Shown here: one piece after another, positions 1 through 8,060 of the stretch | Layout: every line of letters begins with the position of its first letter | Position numbering within the stretch: the stretch's first letter is position 1 | Source of the DNA: Deltaproteobacteria bacterium | GTDB taxonomy: Bacteria; Myxococcota_A; Polyangia; HGW-17; SLPX01 | Assembly (NCBI GenBank): GCA_021162935.1 | Contig: JAGGXR010000142.1 | Span: 1 to 51,215, forward strand | Direction of reading: 5' to 3' | Length of the DNA: 51,215 bases | The notes under the pieces: generated by a model | What the model was told of the DNA's origin: nothing | Database searches by the model: none | What the model saw: only the letters and a program-made list of their open reading frames with translations | Position numbers and translations under genes: made by a program

Positions 1-67
1 CAGGCTTCGCCGATGCCCGCAGGTGGCGGCCAGGGTTGGGGGCAGGTTTCGCCGATGCCCGCAGGTG
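1..67 (+). repeat. 42-base tandem repeat in coding sequence, cut by window edge
   Basis: Bases 1-27 and 43-67 match almost exactly (one C/T difference), giving a period of 42 bases and the protein repeat SPMPAGG plus spacer. The array probably continues to the left of the window. Confidence 0.7.
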
Positions 68-513
68 GCCAGAGCATTGGTCAGGGCTGGTCGGGCCAAG
101 TGCCGGTCGCATCGGGTATGCCATTCGGTGGGGTGGTGGACGACGATCTGGATCCTGAAGAGATGGCGTTGGTCCAGAAGGGCAGGCGGGGTCTGTTGCT
201 GCTCAAGATCTTTGTTGTCTTGTTGATTCTTGGCGGGGGCGCTGGGATCGCCGTTCTGTTTTGGCCCGGTGGGGAAACTGGTTCCACCGGGTCCGTGGAG
301 ATCCAAACGGTGCCGAGCGGGGCGAGCGTGGTCTGTGATGGAGAGAGACAGTCGGGCGTGACTCCTTTGGTCGTGAAAGATTTGGATGTCGAGAAATTTC
401 ATGCCTTGTTCATCAGTAAACCCGGCTTCGCTCCGGTGCATCGCAGCATAGCGGTGGAAGCGGGAAAGACGATCGTGATTCGCGTGCAACTCGTGTCCGG
501 GCAGGGGCCTTGA
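1..513 (+). CDS. C-terminal part of a PEGA-domain membrane protein (5' end outside window)
   Basis: The reading frame is open to the left edge, so the true start lies outside. What is visible begins with a Gly/Pro/Gln-rich stretch built from a repeated SPMPAGG unit. A short acidic segment follows, then one hydrophobic membrane helix (about 20 residues, bases ~195-265), then a C-terminal module starting GSVEIQTVPSGASV and containing a VTPL motif, typical of PEGA surface domains. PEGA domains are common at the C-terminus of myxobacterial Ser/Thr kinases and other envelope proteins, so the missing part could be a kinase or another cytoplasmic domain. The bactofilin gene follows 25 bases downstream on the same strand, probably co-transcribed. 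Topology (repeats inside, PEGA outside) is inferred. Confidence 0.75.
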   Translation, partial: QASPMPAGGGQGWGQVSPMPAGGQSIGQGWSGQVPVASGMPFGGVVDDDLDPEEMALVQKGRRGLLLLKIFVVLLILGGGAGIAVLFWPGGETGSTGSVEIQTVPSGASVVCDGERQSGVTPLVVKDLDVEKFHALFISKPGFAPVHRSIAVEAGKTIVIRVQLVSGQGP

Positions 514-538
514 CGGGACAAATAGGCGGGAGGTTGAT

Positions 539-931
539 GTGACGCAGGAAATTACGACATTGCTTGGGGAGGACAGTGCGTTTGAGGGGAAGCTGTCCTT
601 TCAGGGTATCGTGCGGATCGAGGGGCACTTTTCAGGAGAAATCACGAGCGGTGGCACGTTGGTGATAGGTCCCAAGGCCGAGGTATCGGCTGAGGTGTCT
701 GTGGGTACATGCGTCGTGGAGGGGCGGTTTCATGGGAACCTGACGGCGAGTGAATTCGTTGAGATTCATCCTCCGGGACACGTGAGAGGCAAGATTGTGA
801 CTCCCGAGATTCAGGTTGACCGAGGGGTGATCCTCGATGGTCAGTGCATCATGGAAACCGGTACGCCCCTCAAGGAAGCGCCCCAATCCGTTGCAGTGGA
901 TTCAGATTCTCCTTCGATCGAAGGAGTCTGA
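539..931 (+). CDS. Bactofilin-family cytoskeletal protein
   Basis: A 130-residue protein. The GTG start is set by a good Shine-Dalgarno (GGGAGG at 528-533). Residues ~10-105 form the right-handed beta-helix core typical of bactofilins (DUF583): regularly spaced short hydrophobic strands with Gly turns, including the GTLVIGPKAEVSAEV and VEGRFHGNL segments. Short polar tails flank it. Bactofilins self-assemble without nucleotide into filaments that scaffold cell-wall enzymes, polar proteins or chromosome-segregation factors. It has the usual length and lacks a transmembrane helix. It sits between a PEGA membrane protein and a Ser/Thr kinase with a PEGA-like tail, which suggests an envelope or cell-shape role, but no partner is identifiable. 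Confidence 0.88.
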   Translation: MTQEITTLLGEDSAFEGKLSFQGIVRIEGHFSGEITSGGTLVIGPKAEVSAEVSVGTCVVEGRFHGNLTASEFVEIHPPGHVRGKIVTPEIQVDRGVILDGQCIMETGTPLKEAPQSVAVDSDSPSIEGV

Positions 932-1065
932 GACCGAGAGCCTGACGGATTGGACCACGTCTCGAGCCGTATTTCCGACCATTCGCCTTGATCACCACTT
1001 GGCTCGTGGGTCCATTCATTTCAGAAATCGATCGCTATCGAGCGCCCTGGGTCGTTTTGCCGATC

Positions 1066-1094
1066 TTGCAGAAATGAGCGTTGATGGCTACAAT
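1066..1094 (+). promoter_or_regulatory. Putative sigma70-type promoter for the kinase gene
   Basis: TTGCAG (1066-1071), a 17-base spacer and TACAAT (1089-1094) lie 55 bases before the kinase start. The -35 is poor; the -10 matches 5 of 6. The 217-base gap after the bactofilin gene otherwise shows nothing coding. Confidence 0.4.
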
Positions 1095-1148
1095 ACGTTT
1101 CTGTTCTCGAAATGTGCGTATTTGCGTAGTGGAAAAGGTGTGTCCTAG

Positions 1149-3029
1149 ATGACCACTTATCGTGGCCGAGAATCGCTCCCATTGGGAGAAGAACCTGCCG
1201 TCGCCAGTGACGGCGAGGTTGGGAGGCCGTCAGGGCATGGCCGGGACGTGCGGGATTCCATTCGTATCAGTGAGAGCGATATCGAACTCATCGAAGAGGT
1301 CCCTGCACATACTCCCGCGGCTTCTTCTGATGCAGATAGAGATTCTGATGATGCAGACAGAGATTCTGAGACGACCCCAATGGATCTGCCTTCGTCTGGA
1401 AGTGCGGACACGTACAGGCCGACCAGATCGCGTGCCTTTGGCCGATATGAACTCTTGATCGAGATGGGCCAGGGAGGGATGGCCACCCTGTATCTTGGAC
1501 GGATCCGAGGTCCGGAGAGTTTTGAGAAATTGTTGGCGGTCAAGAAGATCCACGATCATTTGGCGAACGAGGAACAGTTCGTTCGGATGTTTCTGGACGA
1601 GGCCAAGATCGCAGCGTTGATCCATCATCCCAACGTGGCGACTATTTTCGATTTGGGTCAGGCGGACGGCAGTTACTACATCGCTATGGAATATATCCAT
1701 GGTCAAAATTTGACGGATGTCCTCAAGGAGGCCGTTCGGCATCCGGCCGAGTTTCCTTGGCCGGTGGTGGCTCGGATCATCGCCGACGCCGCGTCCGGCC
1801 TGCATGCTGCGCACGAATTGTTGAATCCCGAGGGGAAGCCGCTCAACGTGGTGCACCGAGATGTTTCTCCACAGAATATCCTGGTCAGTTACGACGGATA
1901 CGTCAAAATTGTGGATTTTGGTGTCGCCTACGCGGCAGAGAAGCTGTCGCAGACAACGACAGGTACGCTGAAGGGCAAAGTTTCGTACATGTCCCCCGAA
2001 CAGACTCGCGGGGAGTCGGTGGACCGACGGTCCGATATCTTCTCGCTCGGTATCGTTTTGTACGAGTGTCTCCTCAAGAGGCGTTTGTTCAAGCGAGGCA
2101 ACGAGGCTGCGACGTTGCTGGCCATTCGTGATGCCGTGGTGCCTCCGTTGCGTAGGGCTCATCTGGAGTTGCCGGTCGCGTTGGAGCAGATTGTGACGAA
2201 GGCTTTGGCCAAGGACGTTTCAGTGCGGTACCAGACAGCCCAGGACTTGGCCGACGATCTCGAACAGCTTTTGGTGGACCAAGGGGAACGTGTCCGGCGC
2301 TCGGACATTGCGTCCATGATGGATCGTTTTTTTCATGATCGCCGCGCGATCAAGGAAGAGCAGATTCATTTGGCCCAAAAGTCACCGAGCCCAGTGGCTG
2401 TCAAGGGCGTCGGCATGGGGGGGGGGACCGGGACGTCCATCGAGGCGCTTGCAGGGTCACGGAGTATGGTGACGCCCCCGAGGAACACGTGGAAGATCGT
2501 CGGGATTGCGTCGGTGGCTGCGGCTGTCGTCGCGGGGCTTGCCGTGTTTTTGCTGCGGGGCGCTGGAAGGGGTGGCGCCGAAGCGGCCAATGACGAAAAG
2601 CCGCTCGTGCTTCGCAAGGACGCCAAAGTTCCAGTGCCGTCGGCGAGAGTGCCTGTGCGAGTGGTGCTGACCATCAAGGTGTTCCCAAAGAATGCAGCAT
2701 CGAAGATTCACTTTCGTGGCACGACATATTCGGGCCCCGTGTTCCAGACTTCATTGAAACGATCGACCAAAACGGAACGAATTCTGGTGACGGCAGCAGG
2801 CTACGACAGCGAGTCGCTGATGATTGTGCCAGTCCAGACGATGGAGATGCCGGTGCATCTTCGACGAAGTGCGATCGTGCCAGGACTTCGTTTTGCAAGA
2901 AGGCAAGGCAGTCGTGTTTCTCGTCGGAACGGGAGACGGGGGGGGGCGATAGGCAGGCGAACCCCCAGGGCCAGGCATGTCGCGCGGCCGAGGACACCGA
3001 GGAAACCAAGGCTTTTGGGGTTGCCTTGA
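1149..3029 (+). CDS. Ser/Thr protein kinase, membrane-anchored, PEGA-like tail; 3' end probably out of frame
   Basis: Residues 1-95 are an acidic disordered leader. The Hanks-type kinase domain (~97-375) has the Gly-rich loop GQGGMA (107-112), VKK lysine (132), HRD (236-238), DFG (256-258) and SPEQ in the activation segment, so it should be catalytically active. A single membrane helix (~449-470) leads to a presumably extracytoplasmic PEGA-like domain (~500-572). From about residue 573 the sequence turns abnormally Arg-rich with rare AGG/AGA/ATA codons, while the +1 frame from ~2860 to the TAG at 2950-2952 has normal codon use; the annotated C-terminus is therefore suspect. Start ATG 1149 is preceded by a weak GGAAAAGG. 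The downstream gene starts 21 bases after the apparent stop. Kinases of this layout are typical of Myxococcota. Confidence 0.85.
   Translation: MTTYRGRESLPLGEEPAVASDGEVGRPSGHGRDVRDSIRISESDIELIEEVPAHTPAASSDADRDSDDADRDSETTPMDLPSSGSADTYRPTRSRAFGRYELLIEMGQGGMATLYLGRIRGPESFEKLLAVKKIHDHLANEEQFVRMFLDEAKIAALIHHPNVATIFDLGQADGSYYIAMEYIHGQNLTDVLKEAVRHPAEFPWPVVARIIADAASGLHAAHELLNPEGKPLNVVHRDVSPQNILVSYDGYVKIVDFGVAYAAEKLSQTTTGTLKGKVSYMSPEQTRGESVDRRSDIFSLGIVLYECLLKRRLFKRGNEAATLLAIRDAVVPPLRRAHLELPVALEQIVTKALAKDVSVRYQTAQDLADDLEQLLVDQGERVRRSDIASMMDRFFHDRRAIKEEQIHLAQKSPSPVAVKGVGMGGGTGTSIEALAGSRSMVTPPRNTWKIVGIASVAAAVVAGLAVFLLRGAGRGGAEAANDEKPLVLRKDAKVPVPSARVPVRVVLTIKVFPKNAASKIHFRGTTYSGPVFQTSLKRSTKTERILVTAAGYDSESLMIVPVQTMEMPVHLRRSAIVPGLRFARRQGSRVSRRNGRRGGAIGRRTPRARHVARPRTPRKPRLLGLP
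1329..1370 (+). repeat. Two 21-base tandem units encoding DADRDS[DE]
   Basis: Units 1329-1349 and 1350-1370 differ at two bases. They encode an acidic repeat in the disordered leader of the kinase, consistent with recent slippage expansion. Confidence 0.7.
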
Positions 3030-3049
3030 ATGCAGACAGGAGGGAAGAG

Positions 3050-4063
3050 ATGAAACGACTGGTCGGGGTGAGTTTATTCTGCGTGATGATGGCATGGCCG
3101 GCTGCACGATCCGTGGCGGCGCCTGCGCCGGCGGATCATGCATCGAGGCCTGCCGATTCATCTGAGTCTGCCGGACAGGATCGTGAAAAGGCGAAGGAGT
3201 ATTTTCGTCGGGCGCAGATTCTGTTCAATGGAGGGAAGTATTCCTTAGCCGTGCGGGAGTTCGAATCAGCATACGCCCTTTGGAAGCATCCCAACATCGA
3301 GTTCAATCTGGCTGTCGTCTATGCCCTGCTCGGGAGCTACGTGGCATCGGTTCGATTCCAGAATTTGCTTCGTCAGCACGCTCCGGACAAGTTGCTCCAA
3401 TTGCCGGCCGAGGCCAAGGTGGCCCAACAGAAAGTGGGGACAGTCGTGGTGTCGGTCCAGAACCCCAATGCCGTCATCTACGTCAACGGCGACGAGGTGG
3501 GGCGTCGGCATGTCAAGGTCGTGGTGCTCGTGGGCCGGGCGGTGCTCGAAGTTCGGCTGGGCAGCCGGATCGTGGCCAGGAAGGTCGTGTCCGTGAATCC
3601 AGGGCAGGAGGCCGTGTACGAGTTTGCCTCCCTCAAGGTGTCGAAGGGCAGGGCAGGGGGCAATGGGGCATTGGGCAATGGCTCGAATGGGGGGGCACCT
3701 TCGGCGGGTGGAACCTCGACGAGGTCTCGGTCTTGGCAGCGCCTCCATTGGGCGTATTTCGCTTCCACCCTGGCGGTTGCAGTCGGGCTTGCGGCTGGAG
3801 CCACCTGGTCGTCCATCCACTCGAAGAAGCTTTATGACGACTACATGGATGATCGTTCCAATGCTCAGTTGCGCAGTGATGGCATCACCTCTGTTCGTAC
3901 TTCGAATATCTTGTGGGGTGTTGCCGGGGGATTGGGCGCAGCGGCGGTGATTTTGGCTGTTTTCACCCGATGGAGACGTCATTCGGAGCGGAATGCGGCG
4001 GCGCAGGTGATACCCATCGTCTCTCCTGGAGGCGCTGGTGTGTCGGTTTCATGGCGTCGGTGA
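3050..4063 (+). CDS. Secreted/membrane TPR and PEGA-like protein
   Basis: A 337-residue protein. I start it at ATG 3050 because AGGAGGG (3039-3045) lies just upstream and a clean signal peptide follows (MKRLVGVSLF, hydrophobic core, cleavage near SVAA-AP); a TTG at 3026 in frame is less likely. Residues ~45-110 form TPR-like helices (YFRRAQILFNGGKYSLAVREF). Residues ~125-200 look like a PEGA-type beta domain (VVSVQNPNAVIYVNGDEVG). A Gly/Ser/Asn-rich linker leads to two hydrophobic helices (~235-255 and ~280-305) around a short loop, and a tail ending GGAGVSVSWRR. This domain order recurs in myxobacterial envelope proteins usually found beside Ser/Thr kinases, as here. No enzymatic motif is visible; a scaffold or sensor role is inference. 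Confidence 0.72.
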   Translation: MKRLVGVSLFCVMMAWPAARSVAAPAPADHASRPADSSESAGQDREKAKEYFRRAQILFNGGKYSLAVREFESAYALWKHPNIEFNLAVVYALLGSYVASVRFQNLLRQHAPDKLLQLPAEAKVAQQKVGTVVVSVQNPNAVIYVNGDEVGRRHVKVVVLVGRAVLEVRLGSRIVARKVVSVNPGQEAVYEFASLKVSKGRAGGNGALGNGSNGGAPSAGGTSTRSRSWQRLHWAYFASTLAVAVGLAAGATWSSIHSKKLYDDYMDDRSNAQLRSDGITSVRTSNILWGVAGGLGAAAVILAVFTRWRRHSERNAAAQVIPIVSPGGAGVSVSWRR

Positions 4064-4980
4064 CGATCCAGATGGGCCCGTTGTCAGAGGGAGCAGGACC
4101 TCCGGCCGTCGGCGTCGTCTTCAAGCACAAGAGTGAAGCTGCGGCGGAGCGGGCCTGTGATGTCGCTCGGTGGCTCGACGATCAGGGGATCGAGACGCTT
4201 GTCGAGGATGGCTGCGAGCGTGACTTGAGCCCTGCCCGATTGGTGACAGGGGCGGAACTGGCGGCTCGGACGTCCATGATTGTGAGCCTCGGTGGTGACG
4301 GTACCTTGCTTCATGCTGCAGGGCTGCTCACCGGTCGAGCGGTGCCCATCCTAGGAATCCACATGGGGAGTCTTGGTTTCCTGACGCCCTTTCGTGAGGA
4401 TGAATTGTTTGACGCCATGGCTGCCGCGCTCGGGGGCCGTCTGCCCATGGAACATAGGATGGGGCTCGACGTTTCGCACTATGATGGCGATAGGGTCGTG
4501 TTTCAGAGTACGGCATCCAATGATGCGGTGATCAGCCAGAGCACCCTGGCGCGATTGGTGGACCTCGACGTCCGGGCCGACGGCGAGGCGGTGGGGCGGT
4601 ACAAGGTCGACGGCCTTATCATCAGCACGCCGACAGGATCCACGGCATACAGCCTGGCTGCGGGCGGTCCGGTGTTGACTCCGGGGCTGAAGGCTCTCTG
4701 CGTGACGCCCATCTGTCCGCATGCGCTGACGCAGCGTCCGTTGGTGCTGCCGGCGTCTAGCCGGATTGAGGTCACCATGGGCTCCGGTGTGGAGACGGCG
4801 TTCTTGACCGTCGATGGGCAGCGTGGCGGTGCCGTGTCATCCGGAGATCGGATCGTGGTCAGTGGGAGTGATCGTCCGTTGCTCTTGTATCGACCTGAAG
4901 ATCGAAGTTTTTTTGACATCCTACGGGCCAAGATGATGTGGGGTGAGCGGCGAGGCATGGATCCTGCTGGGAGCGAATAG
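4051..4980 (+). CDS. nadK: NAD kinase
   Basis: A 309-residue enzyme that phosphorylates NAD to NADP using ATP or polyphosphate. Diagnostic motifs are GGDGTLL (81-87), HMGSLGFL, the NE/D-type motif SNDAVIS, and TPTGSTAYSLAAGGP with the conserved Gly/Ser/Thr. The fold ends with LTVDGQ and a C-terminal arm typical of the family. ATG 4051 overlaps the preceding stop by 13 bases; ATG 4072 is an alternative seven codons downstream, and neither has a strong ribosome site. recN begins 8 bases after the stop, so nadK-recN is an operon, a pairing seen in many bacteria. Confidence 0.95.
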   Translation: MASVTIQMGPLSEGAGPPAVGVVFKHKSEAAAERACDVARWLDDQGIETLVEDGCERDLSPARLVTGAELAARTSMIVSLGGDGTLLHAAGLLTGRAVPILGIHMGSLGFLTPFREDELFDAMAAALGGRLPMEHRMGLDVSHYDGDRVVFQSTASNDAVISQSTLARLVDLDVRADGEAVGRYKVDGLIISTPTGSTAYSLAAGGPVLTPGLKALCVTPICPHALTQRPLVLPASSRIEVTMGSGVETAFLTVDGQRGGAVSSGDRIVVSGSDRPLLLYRPEDRSFFDILRAKMMWGERRGMDPAGSE

Positions 4981-4988
4981 GCACTTCT

Positions 4989-6701
4989 GTGATCGAGTAT
5001 CTGCACATTCGAGATTTGGCGATCATCGATGAACTGGAGGTGGAGTTTTGCCCCGGTTTCAACGTGATCACTGGTGAGACCGGAGCCGGTAAGTCGATTC
5101 TCGTCCAGGCTCTTTCCCTGCTTCGAGGAACGAGGCCAAAGGGCAAACTGATTCGAAAGGGGCAGGCGACGGCGGTGATCGAAGCAGTCATCAAACCTCC
5201 TTCTCAGGACGAACTCATTTCGTCACTGCTTCGGGATTTGGGAATGGAGGCGGTGGATGAACTCGTCGTGTCTCGTACCCTCTCGACGTCGGGGCATGGT
5301 CGGGTGCGCATCAATGGGGAACTGAGCACCGTGCGCGTCCTGGGAAGTTTGGTCGGTGCTCTGGTGGACATGACCGGCCAAAGGGAGCAGCAGAGCCTTG
5401 CTGATGTGTCCAATCATCGGGTTCTGCTGGACCGGTTTGGTGTTCCTGGGGGGGTCGTGGCTGAGTATCGCAAGTCATATAGGGCCTATCGTGATCTCTG
5501 TCGGAGAATCGATGAAACGCCAAGCGATGCGCAGCGCCTTGCTCGTGTGGATGTGCTGCAGCACCTCGTGGACGAGTTGGCCGCAGTGGGACTGAGGGAG
5601 GATGAAGAGGACGAACTGGAAGAGGAACGACGCCGTTTGTCATCCGTGTTGGACATGAAGGCTGCGGCGGTGGAGGCGGTCGAAGCCATCTATGAGGGGA
5701 GCGAGGCTGCGGTCGATCGTCTTGCAGAGGCGGAGCGCAGTCTGGAGCAGTGGCGCGATGTCGATCCTGAGATGGGGGCGTTTGTGGACCGGTTGTTCGA
5801 GGCCAGGACGCTCGTGGAGGATGCCGCTCGAGACCTGGAGGCGAAGCGGGATCGGCTCGAGCCCGATCCAGCCCGTCTCGACGAGGTGGAGCAGAGATTG
5901 ATGCTCCTGGGGGATCTAAAACGAAAGCATCGGTGTCTGCACCTGTCGGATCTCGTCGAACGTTACAAGGATCTGGAACGGGAGCTTGCCGAACTGGAGG
6001 GGGCGACATCTGCCTTGGAGGATTTGGAAGCAGCACTTGATCGCGCGCGGCGTCAGGTCGAACGATCCGGGGCGGAGTTGGAGCGGAGTCGGCGGAAGAG
6101 TGCGGCTCGAATGGAAGAGTTGGTTGGCGCCAATCTTTCCGAGGTTGGCATGGAAGGAGCCGAGTTCCGGGTTGCCATTGACCCCAGCATGGCCCGGGAG
6201 GATGACGACCGTCGTTTTCTGTTCGACGCAGGTCGGGCTGGGCCTTTCGGATGGAATCGGATTCGATTTCTGGTTAAGACGAATCCAGGTGAAGATCTTT
6301 TGCCTGTGGACGAAGTGGCTTCGGGCGGAGAGCTTTCGAGGATTCTCCTGGCCGTCAAGACGGCGGTCGTGGGGCAGGATCCTGTGGCTTTTTACGTGTT
6401 CGATGAAGTGGACCAGGGCGTAGGTGGCATGGTTGGGGACGTGGTGGGCCAAAAACTGTTCGACCTTTCCAAGTATCGGCAGGTCCTGTGCGTGACGCAT
6501 CTGCCGCAGATTGCGGCGTATGCGGACCATCATTACGTGGTGACGAAACGGACGATCAAGGGGCGGACGACGAGCAGCATCGAGTGCTTGGACGACGATG
6601 CGCGGACAGAGGAGCTCGCCAGAATGGGTGGGACTGTGACCGATGCCGCATTGGACCATGCTCGGACCATGGTCCGACGAACGAGGAGGAAACGAAGGTG
6701 A
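4989..6701 (+). CDS. recN: DNA repair protein RecN
   Basis: A 570-residue SMC-like ATPase for double-strand-break repair, of usual family length. GTG start follows the nadK stop by 8 bases. Visible are the N-terminal Walker A GETGAGKS (~30-37), the MTGQREQQSL region, long Glu/Arg-rich coiled-coil arms (~150-390), the ABC signature ASGGELSRILLA, Walker B FYVFDEVDQGVGG, and the H-loop region VTHLPQIAAYADHHYVV. The paired coiled coils and split ATPase head are as expected, and all catalytic motifs are intact. The stop overlaps the GTG of the next gene by 4 bases. No LexA-type operator could be recognised, because nadK lies immediately upstream. Confidence 0.96.
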   Translation: MIEYLHIRDLAIIDELEVEFCPGFNVITGETGAGKSILVQALSLLRGTRPKGKLIRKGQATAVIEAVIKPPSQDELISSLLRDLGMEAVDELVVSRTLSTSGHGRVRINGELSTVRVLGSLVGALVDMTGQREQQSLADVSNHRVLLDRFGVPGGVVAEYRKSYRAYRDLCRRIDETPSDAQRLARVDVLQHLVDELAAVGLREDEEDELEEERRRLSSVLDMKAAAVEAVEAIYEGSEAAVDRLAEAERSLEQWRDVDPEMGAFVDRLFEARTLVEDAARDLEAKRDRLEPDPARLDEVEQRLMLLGDLKRKHRCLHLSDLVERYKDLERELAELEGATSALEDLEAALDRARRQVERSGAELERSRRKSAARMEELVGANLSEVGMEGAEFRVAIDPSMAREDDDRRFLFDAGRAGPFGWNRIRFLVKTNPGEDLLPVDEVASGGELSRILLAVKTAVVGQDPVAFYVFDEVDQGVGGMVGDVVGQKLFDLSKYRQVLCVTHLPQIAAYADHHYVVTKRTIKGRTTSSIECLDDDARTEELARMGGTVTDAALDHARTMVRRTRRKRR

Positions 6702-7354
6702 CGAGTGATTCGGATTCAGAACAGGTCGGGCTCGAGAGCCTGGTCGTCGGTCCCTTGGCGGAAAATTGTCATCTTTTGTGGTGCCTGCGTACGCATAAGG
6801 CGGTCATCGTGGATCCTGGTTTCGACGAGGTCCGTATCCTAAAGGTGGTGCGTCGGGAGCAGCTCGATGTGGAATGGGTGCTGCTTACCCATGGTCACGT
6901 GGACCACGTAGGGGCTGCTGCTCCGGTGGCCCGCGAGCTTGGAGTGCCGATCGCGGTTCACGAAGCCGATCAGGTCATTCTTCGTGCAGCACCCCAGATG
7001 GCCTTCATGTTCGGGTTGGTCATGGAGCAGATTCCCGATCCTGGGCGGCTCTTATCCGATGGCGATCGGATTGAAGTGGGTGATATGGTGTTGGAGACGA
7101 TGCACACTCCAGGCCACACGCCCGGCGGTGTCTCTTTTTTGGTACAGGGGGCGGGAATCTTGCTCAGCGGCGACACGCTTTTCTACCGTGGGGTGGGTCG
7201 GACCGACCTACCCGGTGGCTCCTGGGCGGATCTCGTCCATTCCATTCGCAGTCGGCTCTACGTGCTCGATGGAGACACCAAAGTTCTGACGGGGCATGGG
7301 CCTTCGACCACGATTGCCGCAGAGCGGAGGATGAATCCCTTCGTGTCGGGGTGA
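6698..7354 (+). CDS. Metallo-beta-lactamase-fold hydrolase, glyoxalase II / YcbL type
   Basis: A 218-residue cytosolic protein. The GTG start at 6698 overlaps the recN stop (GTGA) and has AGGAGG at 6683-6688. The zinc site motif THGHVDH is at ~64-70, followed by HTPGHTPGG, LSGDTLF and LTGHGPST, which give the complete His/Asp ligand set for two metal ions. The length and the lack of a C-terminal helical lid fit the short YcbL-like group of hydroxyacylglutathione-hydrolase-like enzymes better than full glyoxalase II. Such enzymes hydrolyse thioesters, but the physiological substrate cannot be told from sequence. Translational coupling to recN is probably just operon packing. Confidence 0.9.
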   Translation: MTSDSDSEQVGLESLVVGPLAENCHLLWCLRTHKAVIVDPGFDEVRILKVVRREQLDVEWVLLTHGHVDHVGAAAPVARELGVPIAVHEADQVILRAAPQMAFMFGLVMEQIPDPGRLLSDGDRIEVGDMVLETMHTPGHTPGGVSFLVQGAGILLSGDTLFYRGVGRTDLPGGSWADLVHSIRSRLYVLDGDTKVLTGHGPSTTIAAERRMNPFVSG

Positions 7355-7432
7355 CCACGATGGAATCGAGCAGCGTTTTTCCCCCCATGAGGTGAACATT
7401 GCATCTGATTCCACGTCCAATCAGAAGTTTTT

Positions 7433-7452
7433 GATCGAAACGATCGTATGAT
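7433..7452 (+). promoter_or_regulatory. Inverted repeat next to a -10-like TATGAT
   Basis: GATCG-AAA-CGATC (7433-7445) is a perfect short inverted repeat ending one base before TATGAT (7447-7452), 119 bases upstream of the small lipoprotein gene. No good -35 is seen at the right distance, so this could be an activator-dependent promoter with its operator. Confidence 0.35.
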
Positions 7453-7571
7453 ACTTGTGTTTTTATGGTGAAATTGCGTGGCCCAAAGGATTTTGATCGT
7501 CGGTATTCCACAAGGCATGATGCCTGTCGGGAGCGCGGACGAACGACATGGACAACAAGGAGGTAGACGTT

Positions 7572-7898
7572 ATGAAGCGAATGAAGGTGGCATTGCTGAT
7601 GCTGGTTGCCGTCGCTGCCATGGGGCTGTCAGCCTGCACGAACGGTGACGACGCGAACATTACCTGCAACAACCTGGACGACTTCTTGGCTGACTGCACT
7701 GGGACCTGTTCGGTGACCTGGGACTGCGAAGAACAGTACGACACCCTGTCTGTGGACGACCAGATCGTTCTGGACAACTGTTCCGATTGTCTGGCGGCCA
7801 ACGCGACCTGCGCGGATTGTTCGTATGACGACGGTCAGTACCAGATCGACTCCTGCCTCGCCTTCATGGATGATACGTTGGGCACGAATTGCTGGTAA
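7572..7898 (+). CDS. Small cysteine-rich lipoprotein
   Basis: A 108-residue protein. The start at ATG 7572 is fixed by a perfect AAGGAGGT (7557-7564) seven bases upstream; an in-frame ATG at 7548 lacks one. A type II signal peptide (MKRMKVALLMLV...) ends in the lipobox LSAC. The mature part is acidic and holds ten further Cys in pairs (DNCSDC, ATCADC) with few Lys/Arg, so it is probably disulfide-stapled on the cell surface or in the periplasm. No family was recognised. It is monocistronic, with its own promoter-like region and a 162-base gap before the acyl-CoA dehydrogenase. Small acidic Cys-rich lipoproteins of this style are frequent in myxobacteria-like genomes. Confidence 0.8.
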   Translation: MKRMKVALLMLVAVAAMGLSACTNGDDANITCNNLDDFLADCTGTCSVTWDCEEQYDTLSVDDQIVLDNCSDCLAANATCADCSYDDGQYQIDSCLAFMDDTLGTNCW

Positions 7899-8060
7899 GC
7901 GGGTCGTGGGTGTCCTGCCTGCCGGTTGCCCTCTGTTTTCTTTCCTTGGATGGTTGACCCCCCTGGTTTTTCTCTGATAGGTTCCATATATCATTTGTAT
8001 CTGGTCCCATCGTACGGAATTTCGTGCGCCTGGGTTTTTTGCCATGATGGAGGTGCCGCA

